64,000 nt of DNA from positions 124,001-188,000 of the forward strand of contig CANLUS010000003.1 in NCBI GenBank assembly GCA_947494325.1, written 5' to 3'. How positions within the stretch are numbered: position 1 is the first letter of the stretch; each line of letters begins with the position of its first letter. The stretch is from an uncultured Flavobacteriaceae bacterium. GTDB taxonomy: Bacteria; Bacteroidota; Bacteroidia; Flavobacteriales; Flavobacteriaceae. Both the position numbers and the translations under genes were made by a program. The notes below the pieces were generated by a model. The model worked only from the letters and a program-made list of their open reading frames with translations. It was not told the DNA's origin and made no database searches. Shown piece by piece: positions 42,987-53,000 of this stretch.

Positions 42987-43751
42987 ATGAGTACATTAAA
43001 TGGAAAAATCGCTGTAATTACAGGAGCCACAGGAGGTATCGGTTTCCAAGTCGCAAAAAGATTAGGAAATGATGGATATACGGTCATTTTAAATGGAATC
43101 CAAGATGAAGAAGGTGCTAGCCGTGTTAAAGAACTTGCTGCTGAAGGAATTACAGCAGAATATTATGGGTTTGATGTGACAAAAGAAGAGGCAGTAACTT
43201 CAAACATTACCAAGATTGGTGAAAAATATGGAAAAATTGATGTCTTGGTAAACAATGCAGGTGGTCTAGGAGGAAGATCTCGTTTTGAAGAAATGACCAC
43301 TGAATTTTATCGTTTTGTAATGGCATTAAATCTTGATTCTACATTTTTTGCTTCGAGAGCTGCCATTCCTTTTTTAAAGAAAAGTGATAATGCATCGATT
43401 ATCAATTATACCTCGAATGCAGGTTGGAATGCAGGAGGGCCTGGAGCAGGAATTTATGGTACCTCTAAAGCAGGTGTTCATGCAATTACGAGGGCCTTAG
43501 CTAAAGACTTAGCAGAATACGGAATTAGAGTAAACGCTGTATCTCCGGGTACTATTGATACTGATTTTCACAAGCAAATTAAATCAACAAAACCAGAGGT
43601 GTTCGCATCGTGGGCTAATAATATTATGTTAGGAAGATTAGGTCAGCCAGAAGATGTTGCTGGGGTTGTATCTTTCTTAGCGAGTAAAGATGCTGCATTT
43701 ATTACTGCTGAAACTATTCAAGTTGGTGGTGGTCAAGCATTGGGTATCTAA
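42987..43751 (+). CDS. SDR family oxidoreductase, probable DEH reductase (copy 2)
   Basis: A 254-residue SDR with cofactor motif TGATGGIG, NNAG (LVNNAGGLG), catalytic Ser in NYTSNAG and YGTSK. Between a hexuronate permease and KDG kinase, the expected reaction is DEH plus NAD(P)H to 2-keto-3-deoxygluconate. Only moderately similar to copy 1 (28994-29764), so the two are not a recent duplication. This copy is the better candidate for the main DEH reductase because of its place beside kdgK and the aldolase gene. Confidence 0.87.
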   Translation: MSTLNGKIAVITGATGGIGFQVAKRLGNDGYTVILNGIQDEEGASRVKELAAEGITAEYYGFDVTKEEAVTSNITKIGEKYGKIDVLVNNAGGLGGRSRFEEMTTEFYRFVMALNLDSTFFASRAAIPFLKKSDNASIINYTSNAGWNAGGPGAGIYGTSKAGVHAITRALAKDLAEYGIRVNAVSPGTIDTDFHKQIKSTKPEVFASWANNIMLGRLGQPEDVAGVVSFLASKDAAFITAETIQVGGGQALGI

Positions 43752-43805
43752 TAGACAGCATTCTAATTAAGTTAAAATTGAATTAATAGAAAATAAAATT
43801 TTAAG

Positions 43806-44846
43806 ATGAAAAAAGTGGTAACTTTTGGAGAGATAATGCTGAGACTAGCACCTCCTGGGTTTTTAAGATTCTCTCAAACAACAAGTTTTGATGTTGTGTA
43901 TGGTGGAGGTGAATCGAATGTGGCTGTTTCTCTAGCGAATTATGGTGTTCCTGTAGATTTCGTAACACGTTTACCGAAAAATGATATTGGCGCTTGCGCT
44001 ATGATGGAAATGCGTAAAAGAGGTGTTGGTGTTGATAAAATAGTATATGGAGGAGATCGTTTAGGTATTTATTTCTTAGAAACAGGCGCAGTGAGTAGAG
44101 GAAGTAAAGTAGTCTATGATAGAGCACACTCAGCTATTGCAGAAATTGAATCTGGGATGATTGATTGGGACAGTGTTTTTGAAGGTGTAGAATGGTTTCA
44201 CTGGACAGGCATTACACCGGCAATTTCACAAGGAGCGGCCGATGTTTGCTTAGAAGCTGTAAAGGCAGCCAGAGCAAAAGGAATTACTGTTTCGACCGAT
44301 TTGAACTATAGAGCTAAATTATGGAACTATGGTGGAGACCGAGAAAAAATAATGACCGAATTAACCTCTTATTGTGATATTATTTTAGGTAACGAAGAAG
44401 ATGCAGAAAAGCATTTCGGAATTCATCCAGAAGGTTTAGATGTGCATAAGCATGGTCACGATGTAAAGGCAGAAGCGTTTTTATCGGTTTGTAAGCAAAT
44501 GATGAAAAAGTTTCCAAACGCAAAAAAGGTAATTACAACCTTAAGAGGATCTATTTCAGCATCACACAATACATGGGCTGGCGTATTATTCGACGGTGAG
44601 AAGATGTATGAAACACGTCAGTATCAGATAACCGATATAGTAGATAGAGTAGGTGGCGGAGATTCATTCATGGGAGGTCTGATTTATGGCTTGTTAAAAT
44701 ATCCAGAAGATGATCAGAACGCCCTCGATTTTGCCGTCGCTGCTTCTTGCTTGAAACATACCATTAAAGGTGATGCAAACCTAATGACAGTGGCAGAAGT
44801 AGAAAAGTTAATGGGAGGCGATGCCTCGGGAAGAGTAGCACGATAA
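43806..44846 (+). CDS. kdgK: 2-keto-3-deoxygluconate kinase
   Basis: A 346-residue PfkB-family kinase that phosphorylates KDG to KDPG. It has all canonical blocks: VYGGGESNVAVS, DLNYRAKLWNYGG, IILGNEEDAEKHFG, TTLRGSISASHN and the catalytic DRVGGGDSFMGG. Cytoplasmic. This is the orthodox KdgK of the locus; the divergent paralog is at 24431-25432. The aldolase gene follows after 76 bp that contain an ATCGTTAAA/TTTAGCGAT inverted repeat. Confidence 0.93.
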   Translation: MKKVVTFGEIMLRLAPPGFLRFSQTTSFDVVYGGGESNVAVSLANYGVPVDFVTRLPKNDIGACAMMEMRKRGVGVDKIVYGGDRLGIYFLETGAVSRGSKVVYDRAHSAIAEIESGMIDWDSVFEGVEWFHWTGITPAISQGAADVCLEAVKAARAKGITVSTDLNYRAKLWNYGGDREKIMTELTSYCDIILGNEEDAEKHFGIHPEGLDVHKHGHDVKAEAFLSVCKQMMKKFPNAKKVITTLRGSISASHNTWAGVLFDGEKMYETRQYQITDIVDRVGGGDSFMGGLIYGLLKYPEDDQNALDFAVAASCLKHTIKGDANLMTVAEVEKLMGGDASGRVAR

Positions 44847-44922
44847 AAAGTTTAGTTGTTGAATCGTTAAATTTGTTTAGCAAGTTTAGCGATTTAACAG
44901 TTTACATATCAACAATAATAGA

Positions 44923-45591
44923 ATGGCACAATATACACGATTAGAAGTAGCAGCAGTAATGAAGGAACAAGGAATGGTTCCGTTATTTTATCACCCTGAT
45001 ATTGAATTGGGTAAAAAAATATTAAAAGCATGTTATGATGGTGGAGCACGACTCCTAGAATTCACCGCCAGAGGTGATTTTGCTTATGAAGTATTTTTGG
45101 AATTAAACAAATACGCTATAAAAGAATTGCCAGGAATGATCATGGGTGTTGGTTCTATCACCGATGGTGCGGCGGCTTCCTTTTTTATGCAGATGGGAGC
45201 TAATTTTATCGTGACACCGTCACTTAGAGAAGACATTGCCATCGTATGTAATCGACGTAAAGTATTATGGTCACCAGGATGCGGTTCATTGACAGAAATT
45301 AACAAGGCTGAAGAACTTGGATGTGAAATCGTCAAACTATTTCCAGGGTCTACCTATGGCCCCGGATTTGTAAAGGCTATCAAAGGTCCTCAACCGTGGA
45401 CAAGTGTAATGCCAACCGGAGGCGTAAGTACAGATGAAGCCAACTTGAAAGGGTGGTTTGATGCCGGTGTAACCTGTGTAGGTATGGGCTCCAAATTAAT
45501 AAGTAAAGAAATTCTGGCAAATGAAGATTATGCAGGTTTAGAAAAACTTGTAAAGAATACGCTATCAGTTATAAAAGAAATTAGAAAATAG
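44923..45591 (+). CDS. eda: KDPG aldolase
   Basis: A 222-residue class I aldolase splitting 2-keto-3-deoxy-6-phosphogluconate to pyruvate and glyceraldehyde 3-phosphate. The Schiff-base lysine is in CEIVKLFPG, the conserved Glu in RLLEFTARG, and the phosphate site in MPTGGVSTDE. This is the last step of the alginate route before central metabolism. It ends the locus and converges with galT, with 5 bp between stops and no visible terminator. Confidence 0.94.
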   Translation: MAQYTRLEVAAVMKEQGMVPLFYHPDIELGKKILKACYDGGARLLEFTARGDFAYEVFLELNKYAIKELPGMIMGVGSITDGAAASFFMQMGANFIVTPSLREDIAIVCNRRKVLWSPGCGSLTEINKAEELGCEIVKLFPGSTYGPGFVKAIKGPQPWTSVMPTGGVSTDEANLKGWFDAGVTCVGMGSKLISKEILANEDYAGLEKLVKNTLSVIKEIRK

Positions 45592-45596
45592 CAGGT

Positions 45597-46634
45597 TTAT
45601 TTACTGTAGTGTTTTTCTGGTAATTTCCTCAATTTTTCGGCGGCTTGTTCTGCCGTAATATCCCGTTGCGGATTGGCAAACATTTCATAACCAACCATGA
45701 ATTTTTTTACAGTCGCTGATCGCAATAGTGGTGGGTAAAAAGACATATGAAAGTGCCAGGCAGGATGTGCTGTTTCATCGGTAGGACTCTGATGAATTCC
45801 AGAAGAATATGGGAACGATGTTTCGAACAGATTGTCGTATTTAACGGTAAGTTTTTTTAGTATTTCCGCGAAAGCACTTTTTTCAACACTTTTTAATCCA
45901 GTTATGTTTTTAATATGCCTTTTAGGTGCAATCATTGCTTCATACGGCCAAACAGCCCAATATGGAACCAGAGCAACGAAATAGTCATTTTCTATGATGA
46001 TACGCTCGTTTATAATTATTTCTTGACGAATATAATCGCCTAAAAGACTTCTATTCGTTTTTGCCCAGTACTCTTGTTGTTTAGTGCTCTTTTTTTGAAC
46101 TTCCTGTGGGATCGTACTTTGCGCCCATATTTGTCCGTGAGGATGTGGATTACTGCACCCCATAATGTCACCTTTATTCTCAAATATCTGAACATGATTT
46201 ATAGTGGGTAAGCTACCGAGTTCAACGTATTCTTTTTGCCATAATGAAATAACATCAACAATGGCTTCAGCTTCCATTAATGGAAGCGTTAAAGAATGAT
46301 TAGGTGAAAAACAAATTACTTTACAAATACCAATTTCAGAAGTTGCTTTTAACAAACCATTATCGATTTTTGAAGAAAGAGTATCAGGCATCAAAGCCGC
46401 AAAATCATTTTCGAAAGCATAGGTCTTTTTATAGGCAGGGGTTTGTATGCCGTTAGCACGTGTGTTTCCAGGGCATAGGTAGCAATTTGGATCATGAGAT
46501 GGTAGAACAGCATTGGTCACTTTTTCTGTTTTACCTTGCCACGGACGTTTAGTTCTATGCGGTGAAACTAAAACCCATTCACCCGTTAAAATATTATAAC
46601 GTCTATGGGGATTATCATTAAAATATTCCATCAT
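45597..46634 (-). CDS. galT: galactose-1-phosphate uridylyltransferase
   Basis: A 345-residue HIT-superfamily enzyme that swaps galactose 1-phosphate and UDP-glucose to glucose 1-phosphate and UDP-galactose (Leloir pathway). The active-site triad HPH is at 164-166 (SNPHPHGQIW), with His166 the nucleophile, and the zinc-ligand pair CYLC at 51-54 is present. It begins exactly where galK ends, so the two are translationally linked. No UDP-galactose 4-epimerase gene is in this window. Confidence 0.94.
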   Translation of the reverse strand: MMEYFNDNPHRRYNILTGEWVLVSPHRTKRPWQGKTEKVTNAVLPSHDPNCYLCPGNTRANGIQTPAYKKTYAFENDFAALMPDTLSSKIDNGLLKATSEIGICKVICFSPNHSLTLPLMEAEAIVDVISLWQKEYVELGSLPTINHVQIFENKGDIMGCSNPHPHGQIWAQSTIPQEVQKKSTKQQEYWAKTNRSLLGDYIRQEIIINERIIIENDYFVALVPYWAVWPYEAMIAPKRHIKNITGLKSVEKSAFAEILKKLTVKYDNLFETSFPYSSGIHQSPTDETAHPAWHFHMSFYPPLLRSATVKKFMVGYEMFANPQRDITAEQAAEKLRKLPEKHYSK

Positions 46635-47810
46635 TTAATATGTTTGAAAAGAAGTTCCATTACTAGGTTTCACCAGTATAGGGCTTAATTCTATGTTGAA
46701 ATTTTCTTTATACGCTCTTGAAACATCTTGAACATATGTTGTGATTACATCCTTATGAATTAGATTTATTGTACAACCTCCAAAGCCACCGCCCATCATT
46801 CTAGATCCTAAAACAGTATCATAACGCTTCGAAAAATCAACCAAAAAGTCTAGTTCATTACAGCTAACGTTATATTCATTTCGTAAACCCTTATGCGAAG
46901 CATACATTAATTCGCCAAAGGCCGATAGTCTTCCCGTCTTTAATGCATCAGCTGCTGCAAGTACTCTTTGGTTTTCATGAAGAACATACGAACATCTTTG
47001 ATAAACTATTGAACTCATTTCGTCCTTAAATTCATTTAAAATGGATAGGTTGGCACTTCTTAAAGAGTCAATTTCTGAATATTTCGACTGTATGATTTGT
47101 ACCCCAATTTCGCATTCTTTTCTTCTAGTATTATATTCACTAGTAGACAAACTATGAGATACATTTGTGTTGAGTAATAAGAGTTCATAAGGGTCTATTT
47201 GTAAAGGTACGAGTTGGTAATTCAACGTTTTACAATCTAAAAGAAGGGCATGATTTGCCTCACTCATGACAGAGGCAAACTGATCCATAATTCCACATTT
47301 GGTACCAACAAATGAATGCTCTGCATCTCTAGACAACTCAATAAGACAGCGCTTAGATAATTGCAAATCGAAGAGTTTGTTTAGTGCAAAGGCCAGACCG
47401 CATTCTAAGGCAGCAGACGAACTGATACCAGCTCCAATAGGTAATTTACTTTCAATAATACAATCGAAGCCTTTAATTTTTGAGGTATGCTTTTGTAATT
47501 CATACACAACTCCAAGAATATAATTCTCCCATTCTGTATCGCTTTTTTTTACAGAGGTTAAGAACACTTGTAAGAAAGAATCATATGTCTTACTGTAAAT
47601 ATTACAAACGTTGTCCTCTCCATTTTTCTTTAAGTGAAAATATATATTTTTATCAATAGCGGTAGGTAGAACGTATCCAGCGTTGTAATCGGTATGTTCA
47701 CCTATTAAATTTACTCTTCCCGGTGATTTGACACTAATTTCAGGTTTAAAATTTGCAACAAGTTGTTCATTCCGAGTGGATAATTTTATGATAGATGTTT
47801 TGAAATCCAA
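46635..47810 (-). CDS. galK: galactokinase
   Basis: A 391-residue GHMP kinase that phosphorylates alpha-D-galactose at C1. The galactokinase signature GRVNLIGEHTDYNAG is near 31-45, the ATP loop LPIGAGISSSAALECG near 126, and the third GHMP motif MGGGFGGCTINL near the C-terminus. It is first in a galK-galT operon with a candidate -7 box and palindromic operator about 85-110 bp upstream. Divergent from the Nudix-type regulator gene. Confidence 0.95.
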   Translation of the reverse strand: MDFKTSIIKLSTRNEQLVANFKPEISVKSPGRVNLIGEHTDYNAGYVLPTAIDKNIYFHLKKNGEDNVCNIYSKTYDSFLQVFLTSVKKSDTEWENYILGVVYELQKHTSKIKGFDCIIESKLPIGAGISSSAALECGLAFALNKLFDLQLSKRCLIELSRDAEHSFVGTKCGIMDQFASVMSEANHALLLDCKTLNYQLVPLQIDPYELLLLNTNVSHSLSTSEYNTRRKECEIGVQIIQSKYSEIDSLRSANLSILNEFKDEMSSIVYQRCSYVLHENQRVLAAADALKTGRLSAFGELMYASHKGLRNEYNVSCNELDFLVDFSKRYDTVLGSRMMGGGFGGCTINLIHKDVITTYVQDVSRAYKENFNIELSPILVKPSNGTSFQTY

Positions 47811-47893
47811 TAGCTATTTTATATTAAAATGTTAACTTTAGCGTCCATTAAGAAAAAGTAGAAAGACGTCGTTATTCTCGATGAAATTGTTGT

Positions 47894-47901
47894 CAAATAT
47901 A
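47894..47901 (-). promoter_or_regulatory. candidate -7 box of galK-galT
   Basis: On the - strand the octamer is TATATTTG, matching TAnnTTTG, 84 bp upstream of galK. No TTG at 19 bp spacing was seen; instead the palindrome at 47905-47921 occupies the spacer. Confidence 0.5.
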
Positions 47902-47904
47902 ATA

Positions 47905-47921
47905 AATGTATTTTATACATT
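47905..47921. promoter_or_regulatory. palindromic operator in the galK/Nudix regulator interval
   Basis: AATGTAT, TTT, ATACATT form a perfect 7-bp inverted repeat. The core ATGTAW-TTT-WTACAT recurs upstream of the galactoside SusC (49869-49883), so both are candidate sites of the Nudix-type regulator encoded next door. Its place between the -7 box and the expected -33 of galK suggests repression. Confidence 0.6.
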
Positions 47922-47977
47922 AATTATATTTTAAATAAAATTACGAATAGTAAGATGTCTACACTAAAACCGAATAT

Positions 47978-48673
47978 ATGACTACAGATTGGGAAAAAGA
48001 TTGGTATAAGGAGCATGATAAAATGTATGTCGCTACCGACTGTATCATTTTTGGATTTGATAAAGGAATTCTAAAGCTATTAGTTTTTAAAAGGCGGGTT
48101 GCTCCTCAAAAGGGCGCATATTCTTTAATAGGAAGTTTTGTGCAACTTAAAGAAAGTGTTACCGAAGCTGCCAAACGTGTATTAACTGAAATTACCGGTT
48201 TAGAAAATGTCTTTATGGAGGAACTAAGAACGTATAATCTTGCCGAAAGAGACCCAGGTTATCGTTGTATATCAGTAGCACAATATGCTCTAATTTCAAT
48301 AGATGCTCAAGATAAAGAATTGGTAGAGTCACATGGAGCAGAATGGCACGATATTAGACAGCTGCCAGCGTTAGTTCTAGACCACAATGATATGGTGAAT
48401 GACGCTTTAAAGCGGCTTAGAGAAAAGGCAAGTTATCAACCGGTAGGATTTGAACTATTGCCTGACAAGTTTACCATTCCGCAATTACAACAATTGTATG
48501 AAGCCATTTATCAGAAAGAAATTGATCCTCGTAATTTTAGAAAGAAAATAATGTCATTTGATATTCTAACAAGGTTAGATGAAAAGGATAAATCAACAAG
48601 TAAACGAGGAGCATATTTGTATAGTTTTAATTCTAGACAGAAGTTGAACTTTAATACTAAATTCAATATTTAA
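47978..48673 (+). CDS. Nudix-family transcriptional regulator (NrtR/AraR-like)
   Basis: A 231-residue protein: N-terminal Nudix domain (about 15-145) and C-terminal winged helix (about 155-225, FTIPQLQQLYEAIYQKEIDPRNFRKKI). The Nudix box is degenerate (GSFVQLKESVTEAAKRVLTE, missing the REuxEE glutamates), so it should bind a ligand without hydrolysing it. Such regulators control NAD or pentose use in other bacteria; AraR of Bacteroides is of this type. Divergent from galK, it is the probable galactose-responsive regulator of this locus. The ligand is inference. Confidence 0.87.
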   Translation: MTTDWEKDWYKEHDKMYVATDCIIFGFDKGILKLLVFKRRVAPQKGAYSLIGSFVQLKESVTEAAKRVLTEITGLENVFMEELRTYNLAERDPGYRCISVAQYALISIDAQDKELVESHGAEWHDIRQLPALVLDHNDMVNDALKRLREKASYQPVGFELLPDKFTIPQLQQLYEAIYQKEIDPRNFRKKIMSFDILTRLDEKDKSTSKRGAYLYSFNSRQKLNFNTKFNI

Positions 48674-48746
48674 AATTCTCCAGTTTCTAGGTTTTTATCT
48701 ATTTTTCACTAATTTGCGTTCACCAAAATAGATCAACTCCCAGGTT

Positions 48747-49757
48747 TTGCTAATAGAAAAAATAAAAGAACTTACCCAATATAATTCGCTTTCTAAGCAT
48801 GAGCAATTAGTCAATGGAGTTCTAGAATCCATAGATGAGGGTTTTTTGAAAACCGGAGATAAATTACCTTCCATTAATGTAATGGTAGAAGAGTTAGGGT
48901 TCGCCCGAAAGACGATAGTTAGGGCTTATGAAGCATTAAAAGAAAGAGGACTCGTAGAGTCTAAAAAGTTGAAAGGATATTATATTGTAAGTCAAGAAAC
49001 AAAAGTGACCATGAAGGTTGCTTTACTTCTTTTTGCTTTTCAAAGTTTCCAGAAAGAGTTTTACAATACCTTTAGAAAAGAATTGGGTAAACGATTTCAA
49101 ATTGATGTCTATTTTCATCATAACAATGTTGCAATTTTTGAGACAATTGTGACTAATATTCGAGGTAAGTATGGTAAGTATGTCATTGCACCTGTTCAAA
49201 ATCAGAAAGTAATACCCTTGTTGAAAAGAATTGCTCCTCAAAAACTGCTAATTATCGATAGGTATATTAAAATGCCTCCAGCTTATTCTTTTATCTCTCA
49301 AGAGTTTGAAAAAAAAACCTACGAGAAATTGGTCGAATTGTTACCAGAAATAAGTCGATACAAAAAGTTCATTTTGTTCTTTAGAGACGACGCCGATTAT
49401 CCAGTCGGAATACTCCATGCTTTTCAAAAATTTATTGATAATCATAATATTAATGGCGTTGTTGAGAAAAAATATAAAAAAGGAATGTTAAAAAAGAAGC
49501 ATTCTTATTTTTTTATTAGCGATACTTTCTTGTGGGAGTTTTTAAAAGACTGTCGAAATGCCGAATACAAAGTGGGTAAAGATGTCGGGATATTGTCTCA
49601 CAATGACAATGTCGTTAAAGAATTTATTTTTGGAGGAATCACAACTATCTCCATTGATTTTAAAGAAATGGCAATGACTGCTGCACTTCATATTAAAGAG
49701 GGGAGTACTATCCAACTCATTGTTCCTTCCAATTTGATTAAGCGAAATTCTATTTAA
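48747..49757 (+). CDS. GntR-family regulator with LacI-type effector domain
   Basis: A 336-residue regulator starting at TTG 48747. An N-terminal winged helix (about 15-80, LKTGDKLPSINVMVEELGFARKTIVRAYEALKERGLV) is followed by a periplasmic-binding-protein-like domain (about 90-330) such as LacI proteins use to sense sugars, ending VGILSHNDNVVKEFIFGGITTIS. It lies upstream of the second SusC/SusD pair on the same strand and may control it, perhaps together with the Nudix-type regulator. The effector is unknown. Confidence 0.83.
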   Translation: MLIEKIKELTQYNSLSKHEQLVNGVLESIDEGFLKTGDKLPSINVMVEELGFARKTIVRAYEALKERGLVESKKLKGYYIVSQETKVTMKVALLLFAFQSFQKEFYNTFRKELGKRFQIDVYFHHNNVAIFETIVTNIRGKYGKYVIAPVQNQKVIPLLKRIAPQKLLIIDRYIKMPPAYSFISQEFEKKTYEKLVELLPEISRYKKFILFFRDDADYPVGILHAFQKFIDNHNINGVVEKKYKKGMLKKKHSYFFISDTFLWEFLKDCRNAEYKVGKDVGILSHNDNVVKEFIFGGITTISIDFKEMAMTAALHIKEGSTIQLIVPSNLIKRNSI

Positions 49758-49868
49758 TCCTTCAGTTGCTGTTTTGAATTTGATGGTTCTCGACGTCAAT
49801 CGTTGTACGTTTTCAAACCCAACAAAATGAAGGAAATGTATTTTTTTGACTACAATTTTATTTAATAT

Positions 49869-49883
49869 ATGTAATTTTTACAT
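49869..49883. promoter_or_regulatory. palindromic operator upstream of galactoside SusC
   Basis: ATGTAA, TTT, TTACAT form a perfect inverted repeat with the same TTT centre as the site at 47905-47921. It ends 7 bp before the -33 TTG of the SusC promoter, a position typical for an activator. Confidence 0.55.
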
Positions 49884-49890
49884 TTATTTT

Positions 49891-49920
49891 TTGGATATCT
49901 CAATTTTTGTTTTAATTTTG
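49891..49920 (+). promoter_or_regulatory. promoter of the galactoside SusC operon
   Basis: TTG at 49891-49893, a 19-bp spacer and TAATTTTG at 49913-49920 match the Bacteroidota consensus fully. Transcription would start near 49927, leaving a leader of about 83 nt that contains a small TGTAT/ATACA hairpin (49934-49949). Confidence 0.75.
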
Positions 49921-50009
49921 TTTAGTAGCATAGTGTATCATAGCATACATTTTAGGCTTTTTTAAACTAACACTAACTATTTAAAACAATCAACTTAATT
50001 ATTTATCTT

Positions 50010-53000
50010 ATGTTAAAAAAAGTATGTAAACAACTAATCGTTTTTGCATTAATACTGGCGAGTCACAGTGTTGTTGCACAAACGGTGACCGTTTCTGGTA
50101 CGGTATCAGAAGCGAGTGGCCCTTTACCGGGGGTAAATGTGGTTGTAAAAGGAACTGATAACGGTACAAGTACCGATTTTGATGGTAATTATACCCTGAA
50201 CAATGTAGATGCTAATGCAACGTTAGTGTTCAGTTTTGTGGGCTATATTACAAAGGAAGTACCCCTAAATGGTCAGACAACTTTAAACGTTATCCTAGAT
50301 AGTGATTCGCAAGCGTTAGATGAGGTTGTAGTTGTAGGGTATGGTTCACAAAATAAGCGTGATATCACCGGGGCAGTATCGTCCATAAAAGGAGCAGCAA
50401 TAAAACAAGTTGTTGCAAGTAATCCCACAATTGCATTACAGGGAAAAATTACGGGGGTACAAGTAGAAAGTTTTGGAGGGCAACCTGGAGGTCCAGCGAA
50501 CGTATTTATTAGAGGGATTAGCTCACTTACGAATTCATTTCCTTTATATATCGTTGATGGAATGATTGTAAATGATTTGTATTATTTGAATTCGAAAGAT
50601 TTTAAAAATATTCAAGTATTAAAAGATGCCGCTTCTGCCGCGATCTATGGTTCGAGAGCAGCAAATGGTGTAGTAATTGTTACAACCGATAGAGGTACAA
50701 CAGATACGTCACCAAAAGTGACCTTAGATATTAGAGCTGGTGTAGATACGCCGAGTAAAACCCTAGATTATTTGAACGGACCGCAGTTCGAACAGTATAG
50801 AAATCAATTAGAACAAAACGATGGTACAGGCTTCGTGTTTCCTAACACAGGAGTGAGTACTGATTGGCAAGACCTCTCTTTAAATAATGGGGCTATCGAA
50901 GATTATGGATTTTCAGTTTCTGGCGGTGGAGAAAGTTCTTCTTATTTATTTTCATCAAATTACTTTAAACAAGATGGAATATTAGTCGGATCTGGCTTTG
51001 AGAAATTTAATATACGCTTAAATAGTAAATTTAATATTGGTAAAGTGAAAATAGAAGAATCTTTATCATTAGCACAAACTAAATTGCAAACAAATGATTG
51101 GTTTGGTTTTGAAGGTTCTACAGCGCCCATATTAAGGTTTAATGTACCCGAAAATGAAGGTGGTTTTGAGGCCCCTGAATTTAGTGTTCATAATTTTGGA
51201 GGTATCAATAAATATGCTTTGGCCACATTAGAGGATAACTTATTAACTTCTCGAAATGTTTTAGGTAGTTTGAGCGCGAGTTATGAAATTATAGAAGGCC
51301 TGACCGGGAAGGTTAATGTTGGAATTGATTATGTGAATCAATACTATTCATTATTTCGACCTACTTATTTTATGAGTAATTCTGATGCGCTAAATAATTT
51401 AAACGAGTTAAACGATCTCACAGAAACACGTTCTGAAACCATCTCAACCATTATGGATGGAACCTTAACGTATAAAAAATCTTTTGGTAAGAATAACATT
51501 CAAGCTTTAATAGGTGTTTCAAGACAAGATATTGATGGTAATGCATTATCGACGACAGTTAATGGATTGCCTTCGAATGATATAAGAAATGTGGGAGCGG
51601 CTGATGCTTCAAACGTAGTTGCTACAGGTGGACAGCGTACGATAAGTGGATTATTATCTTATTTCGGAAATATTAATTATAAATATGATGATAAATATTT
51701 ACTAACAGCGTCTATCCGTCGTGACGCATCTTCTAAATTTAGAGATGGAAATCGTGTGGGATATTTCCCATCATTGTCCGTAGGTTGGAGAGTAAGTAAT
51801 GAAGATTTTTGGAATGAAGATGGGGTAGTGAATACACTTAAAATAAGAGCTGGATATGGTGAACTAGGGTCTCAGAATATTTCCGATTATGCATATCAAT
51901 CAGTATTCGGACTAACCTCTAATACTGCCTTTGGTGAACAACAAGATTTCGCCTTCGGATATGCCTTAACACAATTAGTAGATGAAGACATTAAATGGGA
52001 AGTTTCTAAAACGCTGAATGTTGGTATCGATGCTACCTTGCTAAACAATAAGTTATCATTGACTGCCGACTATTTTAACAAAGATGTAGAAGATGTATTG
52101 GTAGCGGTAAGTATTCCTTCTTCGAGCGGTACTAGTTTACCAGTTATCCAAAATGCAGGTAACATAAATAATAGAGGATTTGAGCTAGGTTTGAATTATA
52201 CCGATTCTCCGAGCGAAAACTTTAATTATAGTATAGGGTTGAATTTGGCAACAGTTAAGAATGAATTAACATCGTTACCAAATCCTATTATTGGCCCAGG
52301 AGTAGATGAGGATGGTAGAACAGTGAATCGCTTTATCGAAGGACAGCCTCTCGGAGTATTTTTCGGATACACTATCTTAGGAGTCTATCCCGATCAGGCA
52401 TCTATAGATAATGATCCAAATACAGTGAATGATCCTGTAAGAAGATCTTTAGTACAACCAGGAGATTTTCAAAGAGCCGATATTAATGGAGATGGCATGG
52501 TAACGGTAGATGACCAGTCGGTTATTGGAGATCCAACACCAGACTTTACGTATGGTATTAACTTCGCCGGAAATTATAAGAACTTAGATTTCAGCTTATT
52601 TTTCCAAGGGGTTCAAGGGAATGAAATTTGGAATCAGAATAAGTTTTTTAATACTTTTTGGTCTGACGACAATAAGTTAGTGGATGTGCTAAGAGCTTGG
52701 ACTCCAACAAATACAATAACTGATGTGCCTAGAGCAACTACGAGTGATGCAGGTGGTAATAGAGCAGCATCGACTTATTTCGTAGAAGATGGTTCTTATT
52801 TAAGATTAAAAACTGTTGAGATTGGTTATACTTTTAATGAAAAATTAGCTGTTGATTGGATTGGTTCAGCTCGAGTATATTTAAATGCTCAGAACCTCTT
52901 CGTTATAACAGATTATTCAGGTTATGATCCTGATGTAGCTTCTACATCTGGTGGACGTTCGCCTCGCGGCTTAAATCCAATATTGGGTCGTGGTATAGAT

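Noticed and set aside
47978-48673. Reading the Nudix protein as a metabolic hydrolase
   Set aside because: The Nudix box lacks the catalytic glutamates and a winged-helix domain follows, so a regulator is more likely.
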